64,000 nt of DNA from a virus (IMGVR_UViG_3300050821_001227:19211-83210); one strand, 5' to 3'. Positions 16,074 to 24,413 are shown, numbered from the stretch's first letter. The notes: generated by a model from the letters alone, not told the origin. Numbers and translations are program-made.

Positions 16074-17405
16074 ATGAGTAAGTATTCCAAAGCTGTCGTC
16101 GATGCAATGACGAGCGAACAGTACCGTGAGAACTTTAACAACGATCCGGAGTTCCGGACGTACATCGATGGTGAATACAGCAACAACGCTCCCACGGAAG
16201 CCGTTGCCGCACCCCCGCAAGTCGGGAGACGTGGCCCCCGCGACCGCAAGGAAGTAGCCGCAGTATCCCCCGTCGCAGCGCCGACACGCGTATTTGATCC
16301 GTCATTCGACGACGATCCGAACGGTGCACCGCCAGCCGCAGCAGCGGCAGTTGAAGTGCCCGTAGAACCGCCTGTTGCGCCCGTGCCCGCCGCAGTTGTT
16401 CCCCCGGTCGTTGAGACCCCGGCTGAACTGCCCGAGAAACGCCATGAGTATGATATCGTGGACAAGAAGGGCCGCAAGATCGGCGGACGACAAGTATTCA
16501 AGCACAAGACCGATGCTGAGTTGATCGAACAGTTGACCAAGTCGAACATCAACCTGCGCGTCATGGTGCAAGAGATTCGCGAAAAGCAGTTGCTCGAAGG
16601 CACAGAACTGCCGGAAGAAACCACAGCGGTTCAACCGTTGTCGCTTCGCCCGGTTCTGACTGCCGAAGAACGCGCTGCGACCGAAGCCAAGCTGCAAGAC
16701 CCGGCAGAATCGGCCCGCGCCCAGTACGTACTGGATCAAGACGACAACCGTCGCGTCCAGAACGATCTGTTGACCAGTAATTTTGAGAGCCGCGTGTTAC
16801 TGGCTCTTGAGAGTTTCAAGAATCGCAACCGTGATTATGTCCCGACCCAAGATAATGCCGCCAAGTTGGTGGGCTTTATTGAACGTCGCGGCCTTGATCC
16901 AACGAATGCAAAGAACTACCAAAGAGCGTTCGACGTGCTCCGTGATAACGGCAGCCTCGACGGCGCTTCTGAGAATCAGGTGACTGAGCCCGTATTGGCC
17001 TCAGCACCTCCTATAGTGCGTGAGGAAAAGACGGCACCCGTTGCGACGGTGCCCGTGGTTGAACCCACTCGGATTAGTGAGGTAACGCCACCGCCAGCTA
17101 GGGTTGCAGCCCAAGTTCCAACAGGGCTATCGAGTGCCGATCAGACATCCGATATCGACAACCCCTTGCCACAAGCACCTTGGTTAACAATCAGGGTTCA
17201 CTTGAAAGACGCAAAGGGTCAGCCGACCAGCCAGTACCAAGAGTTCAATAACCTCGACGCAATCGACCACTGCGACGACAAAACGTTGAAGCACATCATC
17301 GCCGATCAGTCACCCAGAGGCAAGGCATTACGAGCCGCGTGGGATAACGCTGAAGCGGAGAAGCAGCAACGTTTGGCCGACCAGCGGCGTAAGCGTGGGT
17401 ATTAA
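16074..17405 (+). CDS. putative scaffolding protein
   Basis: 443 residues from ATG 16074 (GGAG 11 bases upstream; a TTG at 16056 would add six residues). A long Pro/Ala-rich N-terminal region (about 40-130) is followed by a charged helical region (KHKTDAELIEQLTKSN, VQEIREKQLLEG) and a second Pro/Val linker. The C-terminus is basic (QQRLADQRRKRGY). The position directly before the capsid gene and this elongated helical, basic-tailed make-up match phage scaffolds. No specific domain is recognised. Confidence 0.55.
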   Translation: MSKYSKAVVDAMTSEQYRENFNNDPEFRTYIDGEYSNNAPTEAVAAPPQVGRRGPRDRKEVAAVSPVAAPTRVFDPSFDDDPNGAPPAAAAAVEVPVEPPVAPVPAAVVPPVVETPAELPEKRHEYDIVDKKGRKIGGRQVFKHKTDAELIEQLTKSNINLRVMVQEIREKQLLEGTELPEETTAVQPLSLRPVLTAEERAATEAKLQDPAESARAQYVLDQDDNRRVQNDLLTSNFESRVLLALESFKNRNRDYVPTQDNAAKLVGFIERRGLDPTNAKNYQRAFDVLRDNGSLDGASENQVTEPVLASAPPIVREEKTAPVATVPVVEPTRISEVTPPPARVAAQVPTGLSSADQTSDIDNPLPQAPWLTIRVHLKDAKGQPTSQYQEFNNLDAIDHCDDKTLKHIIADQSPRGKALRAAWDNAEAEKQQRLADQRRKRGY

Positions 17406-17423
17406 AGAACTCCCGTTGTATCT

Positions 17424-17437
17424 CTCTGGGAGGAGAG
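17424..17437 (+). promoter_or_regulatory. CTCTGGGAGGAGA block, unusually far from capsid start
   Basis: Same block as other leaders, but 28 bases separate GGAGGAG (17429-17435) from the ATG at 17464. The nearest GTG (17437) opens a frame that stops at once. This is too far for normal initiation, so the leader itself may fold or have been altered. Confidence 0.6.
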
Positions 17438-17463
17438 TGAACAACAGAAAGATTGGATAATTT

Positions 17464-19431
17464 ATGACGGGTTATAGTCCCGCAATTAACAATCAGTCGA
17501 ACCTCCCGCAATCGACTGTGAAGTATTCATAGTACTTCTCCCTAGCATTCGATTGCGTAGTAAATGTATGACAAGAAGTTCAGGGAAAACTTGAAGGCCC
17601 AGACTCCCTTCGTGGCTTGTTCAGAACGTTTGGATTTGCCGATGAAGTCTGGTAACCAGTATGAGATTTCAGAAACATGATAGTCCCATACAGTTTAAAA
17701 TCTTGCTAAATCGGTGAAGGTCTGTTAAAATCAGATAATACCGAGGAAACTTGTGAAACGAAAGACAGCACAGTACATGGCGGGACTTATGGACGCGGAA
17801 GGAATGTTCGACATCGAACGTGCCTTCAGAAGCGATGATAGGAACTGCTACAACTATACCGTAAAGATTGTGCTTACCAATACAAATATTGCCCTGATGA
17901 AGTGGGCCGTTAAGTACTTTGGGGGCGTTTACAAAAAGCGCAAACCTGAGGTTGGTAAGAAACAAGCTTATGATTGGATAATCTCTAATCAGAAGCACGG
18001 GCTGTCGTTCATCTCCCAAATATTTCCGTTCCTTGTGGTCAAAAGAGCAGAAGCACAAACGTTAGTTGACTACTATGCCATGTATGGCAAAGAGTTTCCA
18101 GAACGACGTGAACAACTGTTCTTCAAAAACAAAGAATTGAAATGGGACAAAAGTTCCGTAACGACTGACATGCAAGATATCTCTAATGCTTATGCGGCAG
18201 GGTTTGTAGATGGCGACGGGAGTATAGACACTCCGCACCGTTTAGCAGTATCCAACGCATGCAAAGTCTTGATTGATTTGTTCAAAGCAACGTATGGCGG
18301 GTCGTATTATTTGGATGTCCGTGAGGAACCAAATCAAAACGATTCTCACGTGTGGTATCTTTCTAATCCTACAAAGGTTGAAAAGATAGTGCTTTCGTGG
18401 CTGCCATACTTGATTGATAAACATCATCGAGGCGAACAGGTGCTAAAACGCCTGCGAGATAAAGATACAGTCTGAACTAACGGGCGACCGTTAGAGTGAA
18501 CCTGACGGAAGTCAGGGTTACGAAGCCGTTCTGGTTTCGTATTCATCCAAAACACAGTTGGTTCATGTACGTTCCGTTGGCAGCCAACACTTCGACCACC
18601 GTTGAAGGAACCGTTGGGACTTCCATTCCGGTCAGCGTGCTGAACACCACCGCTGTCATCGGCGAATACGCCGACTACGCTAACTTCTCCTCGCTGTCTT
18701 TGGCCACTGCCATCGACAACACCGTCGAGAACGTCGCGAAGGAACTGTCGTACCGCTTGGGCGAGTCTTTGAGCGCTCTGGTTCGTGCGACCGCAGACGG
18801 CGCGTCCGCCATCGACTCCAGCGTGCTTGTTGAACTGGGTGCTACCAGCACTTCCAGCTTCACCGCTCTGTCTTTGAGCCAAATCCGTAACTCTGTCCAG
18901 TCTCTGGCAGGTCGTTCGGTTCGGCCCTTCGATGAAGCAAGCAAAGCATTCTGCGGTGTCATCCATCCGTTCGCCCTTGGCGACGTTCTGGCTGACAACA
19001 GCAACGATTCGCCGCTCGACATGTTGAAGCACACCCCCGTGGGTATGGCCAAGATGGAAGAGTTGGTGAGCGTTGATCTGACCGAGGTCATTGAATTGCC
19101 CGCTTCTGGCGTGCATTTCTTCCAGACCAACCAGATCACCACGACTTCGAACTATCAGACTGTCACTGGTCTGACGGCTCTCCGCACCTACATCTTCGGG
19201 CGCGATGGTATCTACTCCATCAACCTTGGAGCACAGGGCGACACCGGGTTCGGCGACGGTGAATGGCAGAACATTAAGTGCAACATCAAGCAGAACGTTG
19301 AACCCAGCGTTGCTGACCCCGAAGGACTCATCCCCGGATGGACTTCGTATCGTGTGCACTTCACCACGTCTCTCGGACCTGACACGACCATTCGCCAGCG
19401 CCAGATCGACGCGGCTAGCGCCATTTCCTAA
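17464..19431 (+). CDS. major capsid protein (N4-gp56-type), gene interrupted twice
   Basis: Coding parts are 17464-17526 (21 codons), 17567-17668 (34 codons) and 18562-19431 (289 codons), together about 344 residues. The first part ends NLPQSTVKY, the second begins YDKKFRENLKAQTPF and ends GNQYEI, and the third begins FMYVPLAANTSTT. Joined, they read as a continuous N4-gp56-like capsid N-terminus (xxPQxxxxYYDxxxLExxKxxxxF ... lPxxxGxxxxxxxYxPLxA). The breaks are a 40-base insert after TAT 17524-17526 and a group I-type intron. Splice points are inferred from reading frame and the U-before / G-at-end rule. The protein builds the icosahedral shell. Confidence 0.8.
17507..17557 (+). repeat. nested inverted repeats spanning the first capsid-gene break
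   Basis: Outer stem CGCAATCGA (17507-17515) pairs with TCGATTGCG (17549-17557), 9 bp perfect. Inside it GAAGTA (17520-17525) pairs with TACTTC (17533-17538), with TTCATAG as loop. The loop contains the in-frame stop TAG (17530-17532) and the last sense codon TAT sits at the top of the inner stem. Confidence 0.85.
17527..17566 (+). other. 40-base non-coding insert in capsid gene: candidate translational-bypass element
   Basis: Between codon TAT (17524-17526) and the next capsid codon TAT (17567-17569) lie 40 bases starting TCATAG. They shift the frame by +1 and contain TAG in the upstream frame and TAG-TAA just before the landing TAT in the downstream frame. T4 gene 60 is decoded by ribosomes hopping 50 bases between matching codons, with a stop codon and hairpin at take-off; the layout here is parallel. 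The alternative is re-initiation at ATG 17564, giving a capsid protein lacking the first 20 or so residues. Confidence 0.6.
17669..18561 (+). other. group I-type intron in the major capsid gene
   Basis: 893 bases between GAG-ATT and TTC-ATG of the capsid gene. Core-like pairings: P4 TCGGT/ACCGA (17711-17715/17740-17744) enclosing P5 GTCTG/CAGAT (17720-17724/17732-17736); P8-like CAGGTG/CGCCTG (18437-18442/18449-18454); an S-like strand AAGATACAGTCTGAAC (18462-18477), whose CAGTC could pair with GACTG at 18163. Three hairpins follow (18477-18494, 18499-18519, 18520-18540), two with GNRA loops. The 5' boundary follows a U and the intron ends in G. I could not settle P1, P3 and P7 with certainty. 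Confidence 0.75.
17753..18475 (+). CDS. LAGLIDADG homing endonuclease, intron-encoded
   Basis: 240 residues from GTG 17753 (GAGGAAACTT upstream, overlapping the intron P4 strand). Two LAGLIDADG helices are visible: YMAGLMDAEGMFDIE near the N-terminus and AYAAGFVDGDGSID near residue 145, so it is the monomeric two-motif type. The gene has its own start and is out of frame with the capsid, ruling out an intein. Its 3' end overlaps the intron P7-like strand. It should cleave intronless capsid alleles and spread the intron. Confidence 0.92.
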   Translation: MKRKTAQYMAGLMDAEGMFDIERAFRSDDRNCYNYTVKIVLTNTNIALMKWAVKYFGGVYKKRKPEVGKKQAYDWIISNQKHGLSFISQIFPFLVVKRAEAQTLVDYYAMYGKEFPERREQLFFKNKELKWDKSSVTTDMQDISNAYAAGFVDGDGSIDTPHRLAVSNACKVLIDLFKATYGGSYYLDVREEPNQNDSHVWYLSNPTKVEKIVLSWLPYLIDKHHRGEQVLKRLRDKDTV

Positions 19432-19439
19432 AGGAATCT

Positions 19440-19910
19440 ATGGCACTAAAAAACGTACCCAAGTCTCCTGAGCACCGCGCCAAGCTTATTCAAGTTTTGG
19501 AGCGTACTTGGGAGAATAGACCTAACAAGCACAAGATTCAAGCGATTGATAAAGTCGCAATGACTGGCTGCTGTGTCACCTGTGGTCAAGTTCCTTTGAA
19601 AGTAGTACGTCATCGGAACAACAAGCAGGGATATGTTAGAGACCAGTATCTATGCTGGGTCGGTTCGCTACGAAGCGGCGAAGCACAAGTTTCCTATGCG
19701 GGTCAGGCACTAGAAATGCTTGACTCGCAGAAGGGTAACTGCGCTTTGTGCGAACAGCCTCTTGACCGTTTTGACATGGTTTTAGATCACGACCATGAAA
19801 CGAAACTCATTCGCGGGTTTCTTCATCAAAACTGTAACAAAGGGCTAGGCATGCTTGGAGATAATCCGAGCATTCTCAAACGAGCCATCGACTACCTAAC
19901 AAAGAAATAG
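19440..19910 (+). CDS. endonuclease VII-type HNH protein
   Basis: 156 residues, eight bases after the capsid stop (AAAGGAATCT then ATG). N-terminal knuckle CCVTCG near 43-48; C-terminal catalytic part NCALCEQP, VLDHDHETKLIRG and HQNCNKGLGMLGDN, then a helix (LKRAIDYLTKK). This is the recombination endonuclease VII fold, here probably a free-standing homing nuclease inserted after the capsid gene. Confidence 0.88.
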   Translation: MALKNVPKSPEHRAKLIQVLERTWENRPNKHKIQAIDKVAMTGCCVTCGQVPLKVVRHRNNKQGYVRDQYLCWVGSLRSGEAQVSYAGQALEMLDSQKGNCALCEQPLDRFDMVLDHDHETKLIRGFLHQNCNKGLGMLGDNPSILKRAIDYLTKK

Positions 19911-19929
19911 ACAACGAAAGGACATCAAC

Positions 19930-20487
19930 ATGGCAGATACACAAGAATCGTATCCTACCCCGACTACGGGGAAAAACCTGCCTCTCTTCATGGAACTGTC
20001 GGGTCAGGGCGTAACGAACGCCAACCCTCAGACGGGTTCGGGCGCTTTGGTCGGTGGAAACAACACCTACAAAGTCACCCTGTCCGTTGCCAATTCCCAG
20101 AAGGCGAATGTGTCGGCGACCGTTGTTGTGACGGTGAACTTGTTTGACCTTGCGGGAACTGCGCAAGGCATCAAGAGTTCCGTTACCGCAGTGTCGTACA
20201 ATGCCGCTCCGACCAGTTCGAGCGGGACGCAGGAATCGTACCCGGCCCCTCTCACCACCATTGGCGAGATTGCGACCGTGGGAACGGTGTCGTACTCAGC
20301 TTCGGCTGGCACGGCCACCATTACCCCCATCACTCCGGGGCAAGCAGTTGTGGAGTTCGAGTATCCGTTCGGTCTGAATGCGAACAACACCGCAGCCGTC
20401 GAACCGGGGCCGCAACCCGGTGGCGCTCTCGGGTTCCAGCAGAACGACATGGTGTACTCCCAAATCCTAGTCCAAGTTATCCCTTGA
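19930..20487 (+). CDS. beta-rich virion protein, possible head decoration or Ig-like protein
   Basis: 185 residues, rich in Val/Thr/Ser/Gly beta strands (KANVSATVVVTVNLFDLAG). The sequence TQESYP(T/A)P occurs at about residues 4-11 and again near 99-106, so the protein may be two related segments. The position after the capsid gene suggests a decoration or minor head protein. No named family recognised. Confidence 0.65.
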   Translation: MADTQESYPTPTTGKNLPLFMELSGQGVTNANPQTGSGALVGGNNTYKVTLSVANSQKANVSATVVVTVNLFDLAGTAQGIKSSVTAVSYNAAPTSSSGTQESYPAPLTTIGEIATVGTVSYSASAGTATITPITPGQAVVEFEYPFGLNANNTAAVEPGPQPGGALGFQQNDMVYSQILVQVIP

Positions 20488-20531
20488 GGATTTGGGATTC
20501 ACAAGATTCACAGACGTTATAAACCTGTGGA

Positions 20532-20565
20532 GAGGGGCTGTTCGAGCAGTCCCTCACTTCTTCTC
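20532..20565 (+). terminator. rho-independent terminator before endonuclease gene
   Basis: 9-bp stem GAGGGGCTG/CAGTCCCTC (20532-20540/20547-20555) with loop TTCGAG and the tail ACTTCTTCTC. Confidence 0.7.
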
Positions 20566-20575
20566 GAAAGGAAGT
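20556..20575 (+). promoter_or_regulatory. hairpin sequestering the ribosome binding site of the endonuclease gene
   Basis: ACTTCTT (20556-20562) pairs with AGGAAGT (20569-20575), one pair being T-G, and hides the AAAGGAAG Shine-Dalgarno of ATG 20578. It abuts the terminator stem with no gap. Confidence 0.65.
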
Positions 20576-20577
20576 AC

Positions 20578-21042
20578 ATGAAACACGAAACAGAAGCAGA
20601 ACGTTTGGCGTATAACGCCTATTACCGAAACTATCGCAAGCAGTGGTCTCCTGAGATGAAGGAGAAAGAACGGCAGCGTAAGCGAGATTGGATTGCAGCA
20701 CATCCAGAGCAGCATCGTACAAACACTCGTCGTGCTGCGCGAAAGCGCCGGATTATAATTCAAGCGCATCCCGAGTTTCAAAAAGCAGCACAGGTTCAGT
20801 TCAACCATTCAATAAGTCTGGAAGAATATGAATGTAGGCTGCGCGACCAAGGCGGCATTTGCCGTCTTTGTAATAAGCCGTTCACGGACGATAATCCTCC
20901 CGTGCTCGACCACAATCACGACACTGCGCAGTTGCGAGATTTTATCCATCGGCAATGTAATGCGGCTCTTGGATTATTTAAAGACAGTGTTGAGGTTTGC
21001 AAGTTGGCCGCTGAATATTTAGAGCGGCACAGTAGAGGATGA
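20578..21042 (+). CDS. endonuclease VII-type HNH protein
   Basis: 154 residues from ATG 20578. A long basic N-terminal half (about 1-80, KRDWIAAHPEQHR, RRAARKRRIII) precedes the catalytic part: ICRLCNKPF, VLDHNHDTAQLRDF, HRQCNAALGLFKDS and a final helix. Free-standing homing-type nuclease isolated from upstream genes by a terminator. Confidence 0.88.
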   Translation: MKHETEAERLAYNAYYRNYRKQWSPEMKEKERQRKRDWIAAHPEQHRTNTRRAARKRRIIIQAHPEFQKAAQVQFNHSISLEEYECRLRDQGGICRLCNKPFTDDNPPVLDHNHDTAQLRDFIHRQCNAALGLFKDSVEVCKLAAEYLERHSRG

Positions 21043-21062
21043 ATCTCTGGGAGGAGAAGATC

Positions 21063-21365
21063 ATGGACGGTGAGGAGTACGTCATGGCGCAGCAGATTAT
21101 TGCTGGCCAAAAAAGTTTGGTTGTACAGGCGTTAGAAGAAACGGTCGAAGAGTTGCGCGGCGAGATTGAGTTTCTTAAAGAGGAAAACAAGCGGCTGCGA
21201 AATGTTTCCAAAGCAACGCGCATGACCAACCGCAAGGTTAGAGCCGACGTGAAGGCTTTGGTCGATCAAGTCGAAGAGATGGGACAACATATCATGGACA
21301 TCGCCGTCGAAGAGGCGGCACAAGAGGATTTGGGCAGCACGTCCGCTTCGGAACCGACGACTTAG
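21063..21365 (+). CDS. coiled-coil hypothetical protein
   Basis: 100 residues from ATG 21063, set by CTCTGGGAGGAGAAGATC. Almost entirely a charged coiled coil (LEETVEELRGEIEFLKEENKR). The TAG stop is followed in frame by 40 open codons ending LLWEVMSPGGPILK; whether these are ever translated is unknown. Confidence 0.7.
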   Translation: MDGEEYVMAQQIIAGQKSLVVQALEETVEELRGEIEFLKEENKRLRNVSKATRMTNRKVRADVKALVDQVEEMGQHIMDIAVEEAAQEDLGSTSASEPTT

Positions 21366-21496
21366 CCATCATACGAATCGTCAGTTCATGGTTGGACACA
21401 AGGACACGTACACGAAGGCCAAGGGTACGGCGTCGGTCGGCACCTGTTGTGGGAAGTCATGAGCCCCGGAGGACCGATTCTCAAATAATGGCGTAA

Positions 21497-21516
21497 GGCT
21501 CTAATTCTTAAGAGCC
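21497..21516 (+). other. hairpin before gene at 21537
   Basis: GGCTCT/AGAGCC (21497-21502/21511-21516) with an 8-base loop. No clear T tract follows. Confidence 0.4.
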
Positions 21517-21536
21517 TGCTTAGGAAGAGGAGCCTA

Positions 21537-22253
21537 ATGCCATCAAACAAAGATTTATTGGCGCAACGCGCCGAAGAACAAGCAGAGTTCAACAAGCAGG
21601 TTGACCTACTGCCGATGCCCGAATTGACAGATGAACAAATTGCTCGTACCCAAGGGACGAGAAAGTCAGAAAAAGCCCCGTGGGAGACTTATAACGAGCA
21701 GATGACAGAGACGCTTGACCCGGAGCTAGAAGCGGCCATCGCAGAGTTCGCTTCGCATGACCCGCACGGGCACACCGATTCCCAGACGCAAGAAGAACTC
21801 TGTCGAATCAAAGAAGAGAACGACAACCTCGCACGGGACTACCAATGGTTGAGTCCGGACGAGTACGAAGATGAGAAGGCCCGCATAGGCCGCATCATGC
21901 ACTCCTCGGAGCTAATCAAAAAGCTGACCGAAGAATGCCGTTTGAACGCACGGTACAAGTCCCACCCACAGCCAAAGCGTATCACGCTTCTGGTTGATAT
22001 TACCCAAGGCATAAAAGGCATGGAAGTTGCCTGTTGGGTACAGTTCGGGTACATGCCAGAGTTCAGCATCTGCAATTTCGATGACCACGGAGTTGTATTG
22101 CAGGAGGCATATCGCGGCTGGCGCACAGTGTTGCTCCAGTTGCTGGTCAAACGCATGATTGACGAGGAAACAATCAATCGCGTGTTCGGAGAAGCGGTTG
22201 GTCCGGCATCAAGGAAATATAACCAACTCGTGCAAGGATTTAGAAAGGGCTGA
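21537..22253 (+). CDS. hypothetical protein of the head gene cluster
   Basis: 238 residues after GAGGAGCCTA. Acidic, helical N-terminal half with Gln/Glu runs; the C-terminal half (KRITLLVDITQGIKGMEV ... VLQEAYRGWRTVLLQLLVK) looks like a compact alpha/beta domain. No family recognised. Confidence 0.7.
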   Translation: MPSNKDLLAQRAEEQAEFNKQVDLLPMPELTDEQIARTQGTRKSEKAPWETYNEQMTETLDPELEAAIAEFASHDPHGHTDSQTQEELCRIKEENDNLARDYQWLSPDEYEDEKARIGRIMHSSELIKKLTEECRLNARYKSHPQPKRITLLVDITQGIKGMEVACWVQFGYMPEFSICNFDDHGVVLQEAYRGWRTVLLQLLVKRMIDEETINRVFGEAVGPASRKYNQLVQGFRKG

Positions 22254-22264
22254 GGAGACCCCAT

Positions 22265-22945
22265 ATGAGCAACGTCAACAATCAAGAAGATATCAACGAA
22301 GTACACAAAGTAGTCGCAAAAGTCATCAAAGAACAGACCCCGGCACAAGCCGAGCGCGTCGAAATCGTCCGAGCCATATCCGAGATGTCCACGGAGGAAA
22401 TCAACCGGGAACTGGCGGCGAAAGAACTGCAACTGAAGCGCCTCGAATTGATGGAGCGCGAAGCCAACTTGGAAGACATCCGAGAACGTCTCGCGGACCG
22501 CAAGCTGAAGCGTAAGAGCCAAGGCGATGTGTTCCGTGGCCACGGTCAGAACCTGAAGCAGGGTGCGATTAACCGCGTAGCGAAGCAGACGATCTGTAAC
22601 CACCGCAAAGGTGGAGACGGCGCGAATGGCGTCATCGGCGGACAAGGCGATGACATGCAGTACGCGATTCTGCGGCACATCATGGGCAATGGCGACATTT
22701 GGATTCGCTGCCTGCGCTGCGGCAAGACTTGGAAGCGACCGCTTCTGAACGGAAGAACCGAAGCCGAAATGAAGGCTTCAGCGGAATGGGCCGAGTACGA
22801 TTTGATGCTACGCGCTCAGACCCGAAACCACACGTCAGGCACGCATACGTTCCAATGGGGCGTAGTGCAAAATGCCGAGACAGGCAAGTTGGAAGGCGGG
22901 CCAGAGTTCTACAGAGAGAAAATGAAATCTGTGACTTTGGAGTAA
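22265..22945 (+). CDS. hypothetical protein with zinc ribbon
   Basis: 226 residues, with GAGGAGACCCCAT upstream. The first 85 residues are a helical coiled-coil region (ELAAKELQLKRLELMEREAN). A zinc site is suggested by ICNHRKGG near 109-116 and IRCLRCGKTW near 147-156. Function unknown; it closes the head-gene transcription unit before a strong terminator. Confidence 0.7.
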   Translation: MSNVNNQEDINEVHKVVAKVIKEQTPAQAERVEIVRAISEMSTEEINRELAAKELQLKRLELMEREANLEDIRERLADRKLKRKSQGDVFRGHGQNLKQGAINRVAKQTICNHRKGGDGANGVIGGQGDDMQYAILRHIMGNGDIWIRCLRCGKTWKRPLLNGRTEAEMKASAEWAEYDLMLRAQTRNHTSGTHTFQWGVVQNAETGKLEGGPEFYREKMKSVTLE

Positions 22946-22960
22946 TCGCCCACGAAGTAA

Positions 22961-22998
22961 AGAGGGATGGGCACAAACGCTCGTCCCTCTATTTTTTA
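22961..22998 (+). terminator. strong rho-independent terminator
   Basis: 12-bp stem from AGAGGGATGGGC (22961-22972) and GCTCGTCCCTCT (22979-22990) with two wobble pairs and a 6-base loop, followed by ATTTTTTATT. Confidence 0.85.
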
Positions 22999-23009
22999 TT
23001 GGAGACAAC

Positions 23010-24341
23010 ATGACAGGTCAAAATTCCACCATCACGCTACAAGATATTTCGGACCAAGCGAGTTCCTTTGGAGACATAGCTCCCGCACTGGCAACAGGCG
23101 GTTACTCGACGCAGCCCGCCCAAAGCATCGCGAACGACGTGATGACGGCATTCCTGCAAGGTACAGGGGACGGCAACCCGTTCAACTGGAAGTTCAACAG
23201 CTTCAACGTCACACCGTTCTACACGATTAGTCTTCAGCAGGACTATTTCGTACCCGGCGTCGTGAACTTGGGCTGGCTCGAATCCTCGTATGCGATCAAC
23301 ATCAACCAGACGAGCAATCCGAAGCAGAAGTTGTATCAGGAAGTTCACCGTGCGGAGGAAGTCACCTTCGACCAGACAGGATACCCCGGCAAGATTTGTT
23401 GGATGCAGAATGATACGATGCAGTCAGGTACATGGGGACAAACGCAGTTGGCGTCACCCAGCGGCCTGCTGAACCCCGGCGTAGGAGTTGAGTATATCAA
23501 CCCGGCTGGCGCTCCGCAGAACCCGACCAACCCGACAACCTGCATCACGGACCCTTACGGCAACCTCTGGGCTGTGACGTTCGGTGTCAATCAGGCAACC
23601 GCGACATGCGGAACCTTCAATCCGTTCAAACCTATTGTGACGGCGACTTCGGTCACCAGCAATGTAATTACGGTCACGGCGCAGCACAGTTTGTCTGTCG
23701 GTACGCAGGTCAAGCTGCAAGGCACCGCCGAGTCTGGCGTCAACGGCCAACTGTTGACCATCGCTACTGTCATCGGAAGCGCTCCTAACTACACAGGCTT
23801 TACGGCAGCGCTGACCATCGGCAACTACAGCAACGCTTCAGATACGGGCAATGTTCAGATCGTGCCCGCATACCCGGTGTATCAGGCCGGGAATCCTTCA
23901 GTCTCTAGCACCGTGGCGACCACGGTTGCTGATGGCACTGTTGTTTGGACAGCGGTCAACCCAAAGGGTCAAGGATTCAGATTGAGTCCCATCCCTCCCA
24001 ACAGCGGAGTCGTTTGGCAGGTCAACCCGGTCGCGCAGATGCGCGTACCGCGCTTCAGTTCGATGCAGCAGACTCTCGAACCGATTCCTGATGACTGGGA
24101 GATGTTCTTCAAGAACGGCTTCTACGCACAATGCTATCGGCACAGTCCGGACCCGAAGGTTCGTCTGAAGTTCAAAGACGAATGGGCGCTGTTTATGCAG
24201 TCGCTCGACAACGCAGTCAAGCAAGGACAGCGTGAGACAGACGATTTTGGATTTTACCCCGGATCACCGGGCGTTATGGACACTGGGTTTTGCATCAATC
24301 CTGTTAATCCCGCGTGGCCGTACGGCCCTTATTGGGGCTAG
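23010..24341 (+). CDS. structural protein, putative head-tail connector (paralog of 28488 gene)
   Basis: 443 residues. The core (NPFNWKFNSFN...LQQDYFVPGVVNLGWLESS...PKQKLYQEV, and near the end LEPIPDDWEMFFKNGFYAQ) follows the same order as the protein at 28488. Residues about 210-300 look like an inserted beta-rich domain (TSNVITVTAQHSLSVGTQVK). Likely a virion protein near the head-tail junction, from order and repetition rather than a recognised family. The start follows ATTGGAGACAAC. Confidence 0.65.
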   Translation: MTGQNSTITLQDISDQASSFGDIAPALATGGYSTQPAQSIANDVMTAFLQGTGDGNPFNWKFNSFNVTPFYTISLQQDYFVPGVVNLGWLESSYAININQTSNPKQKLYQEVHRAEEVTFDQTGYPGKICWMQNDTMQSGTWGQTQLASPSGLLNPGVGVEYINPAGAPQNPTNPTTCITDPYGNLWAVTFGVNQATATCGTFNPFKPIVTATSVTSNVITVTAQHSLSVGTQVKLQGTAESGVNGQLLTIATVIGSAPNYTGFTAALTIGNYSNASDTGNVQIVPAYPVYQAGNPSVSSTVATTVADGTVVWTAVNPKGQGFRLSPIPPNSGVVWQVNPVAQMRVPRFSSMQQTLEPIPDDWEMFFKNGFYAQCYRHSPDPKVRLKFKDEWALFMQSLDNAVKQGQRETDDFGFYPGSPGVMDTGFCINPVNPAWPYGPYWG

Positions 24342-24343
24342 TG

Positions 24344-24352
24344 TGGTATAAT
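24344..24352 (+). promoter_or_regulatory. candidate extended -10 promoter
   Basis: TGGTATAAT (24344-24352) is a perfect TGn-TATAAT extended -10 sequence in the gap after the connector gene. No TTGACA-like -35 is visible. It lies 28 bases upstream of the terminator at 24380, so a transcript from it would first meet that hairpin. Confidence 0.4.
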
Positions 24353-24379
24353 ATTATCGCAGTGTCGCACATTGCGGTA

Positions 24380-24413
24380 GGGAGCACGACTTTCAACGTG
24401 CTCCCGTTCTTTT
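24380..24413 (+). terminator. rho-independent terminator before endonuclease gene
   Basis: 9-bp stem GGGAGCACG/CGTGCTCCC (24380-24388/24397-24405), loop ACTTTCAA, tail GTTCTTTT. Confidence 0.75.

Noticed and set aside
17753-18475. LAGLIDADG sequence as an intein
   Set aside because: It has its own start, is out of frame with the capsid and lacks intein splicing motifs; stop codons flank it, so an intron is the better explanation.
6826-21365. Amber (TAG) recoding, because two TAG stops are followed by open in-frame extensions
   Set aside because: Both extensions look like gene relics, other TAG stops (for example 1664, 35974, 57820) end genes normally, and neither tRNA here is a suppressor.
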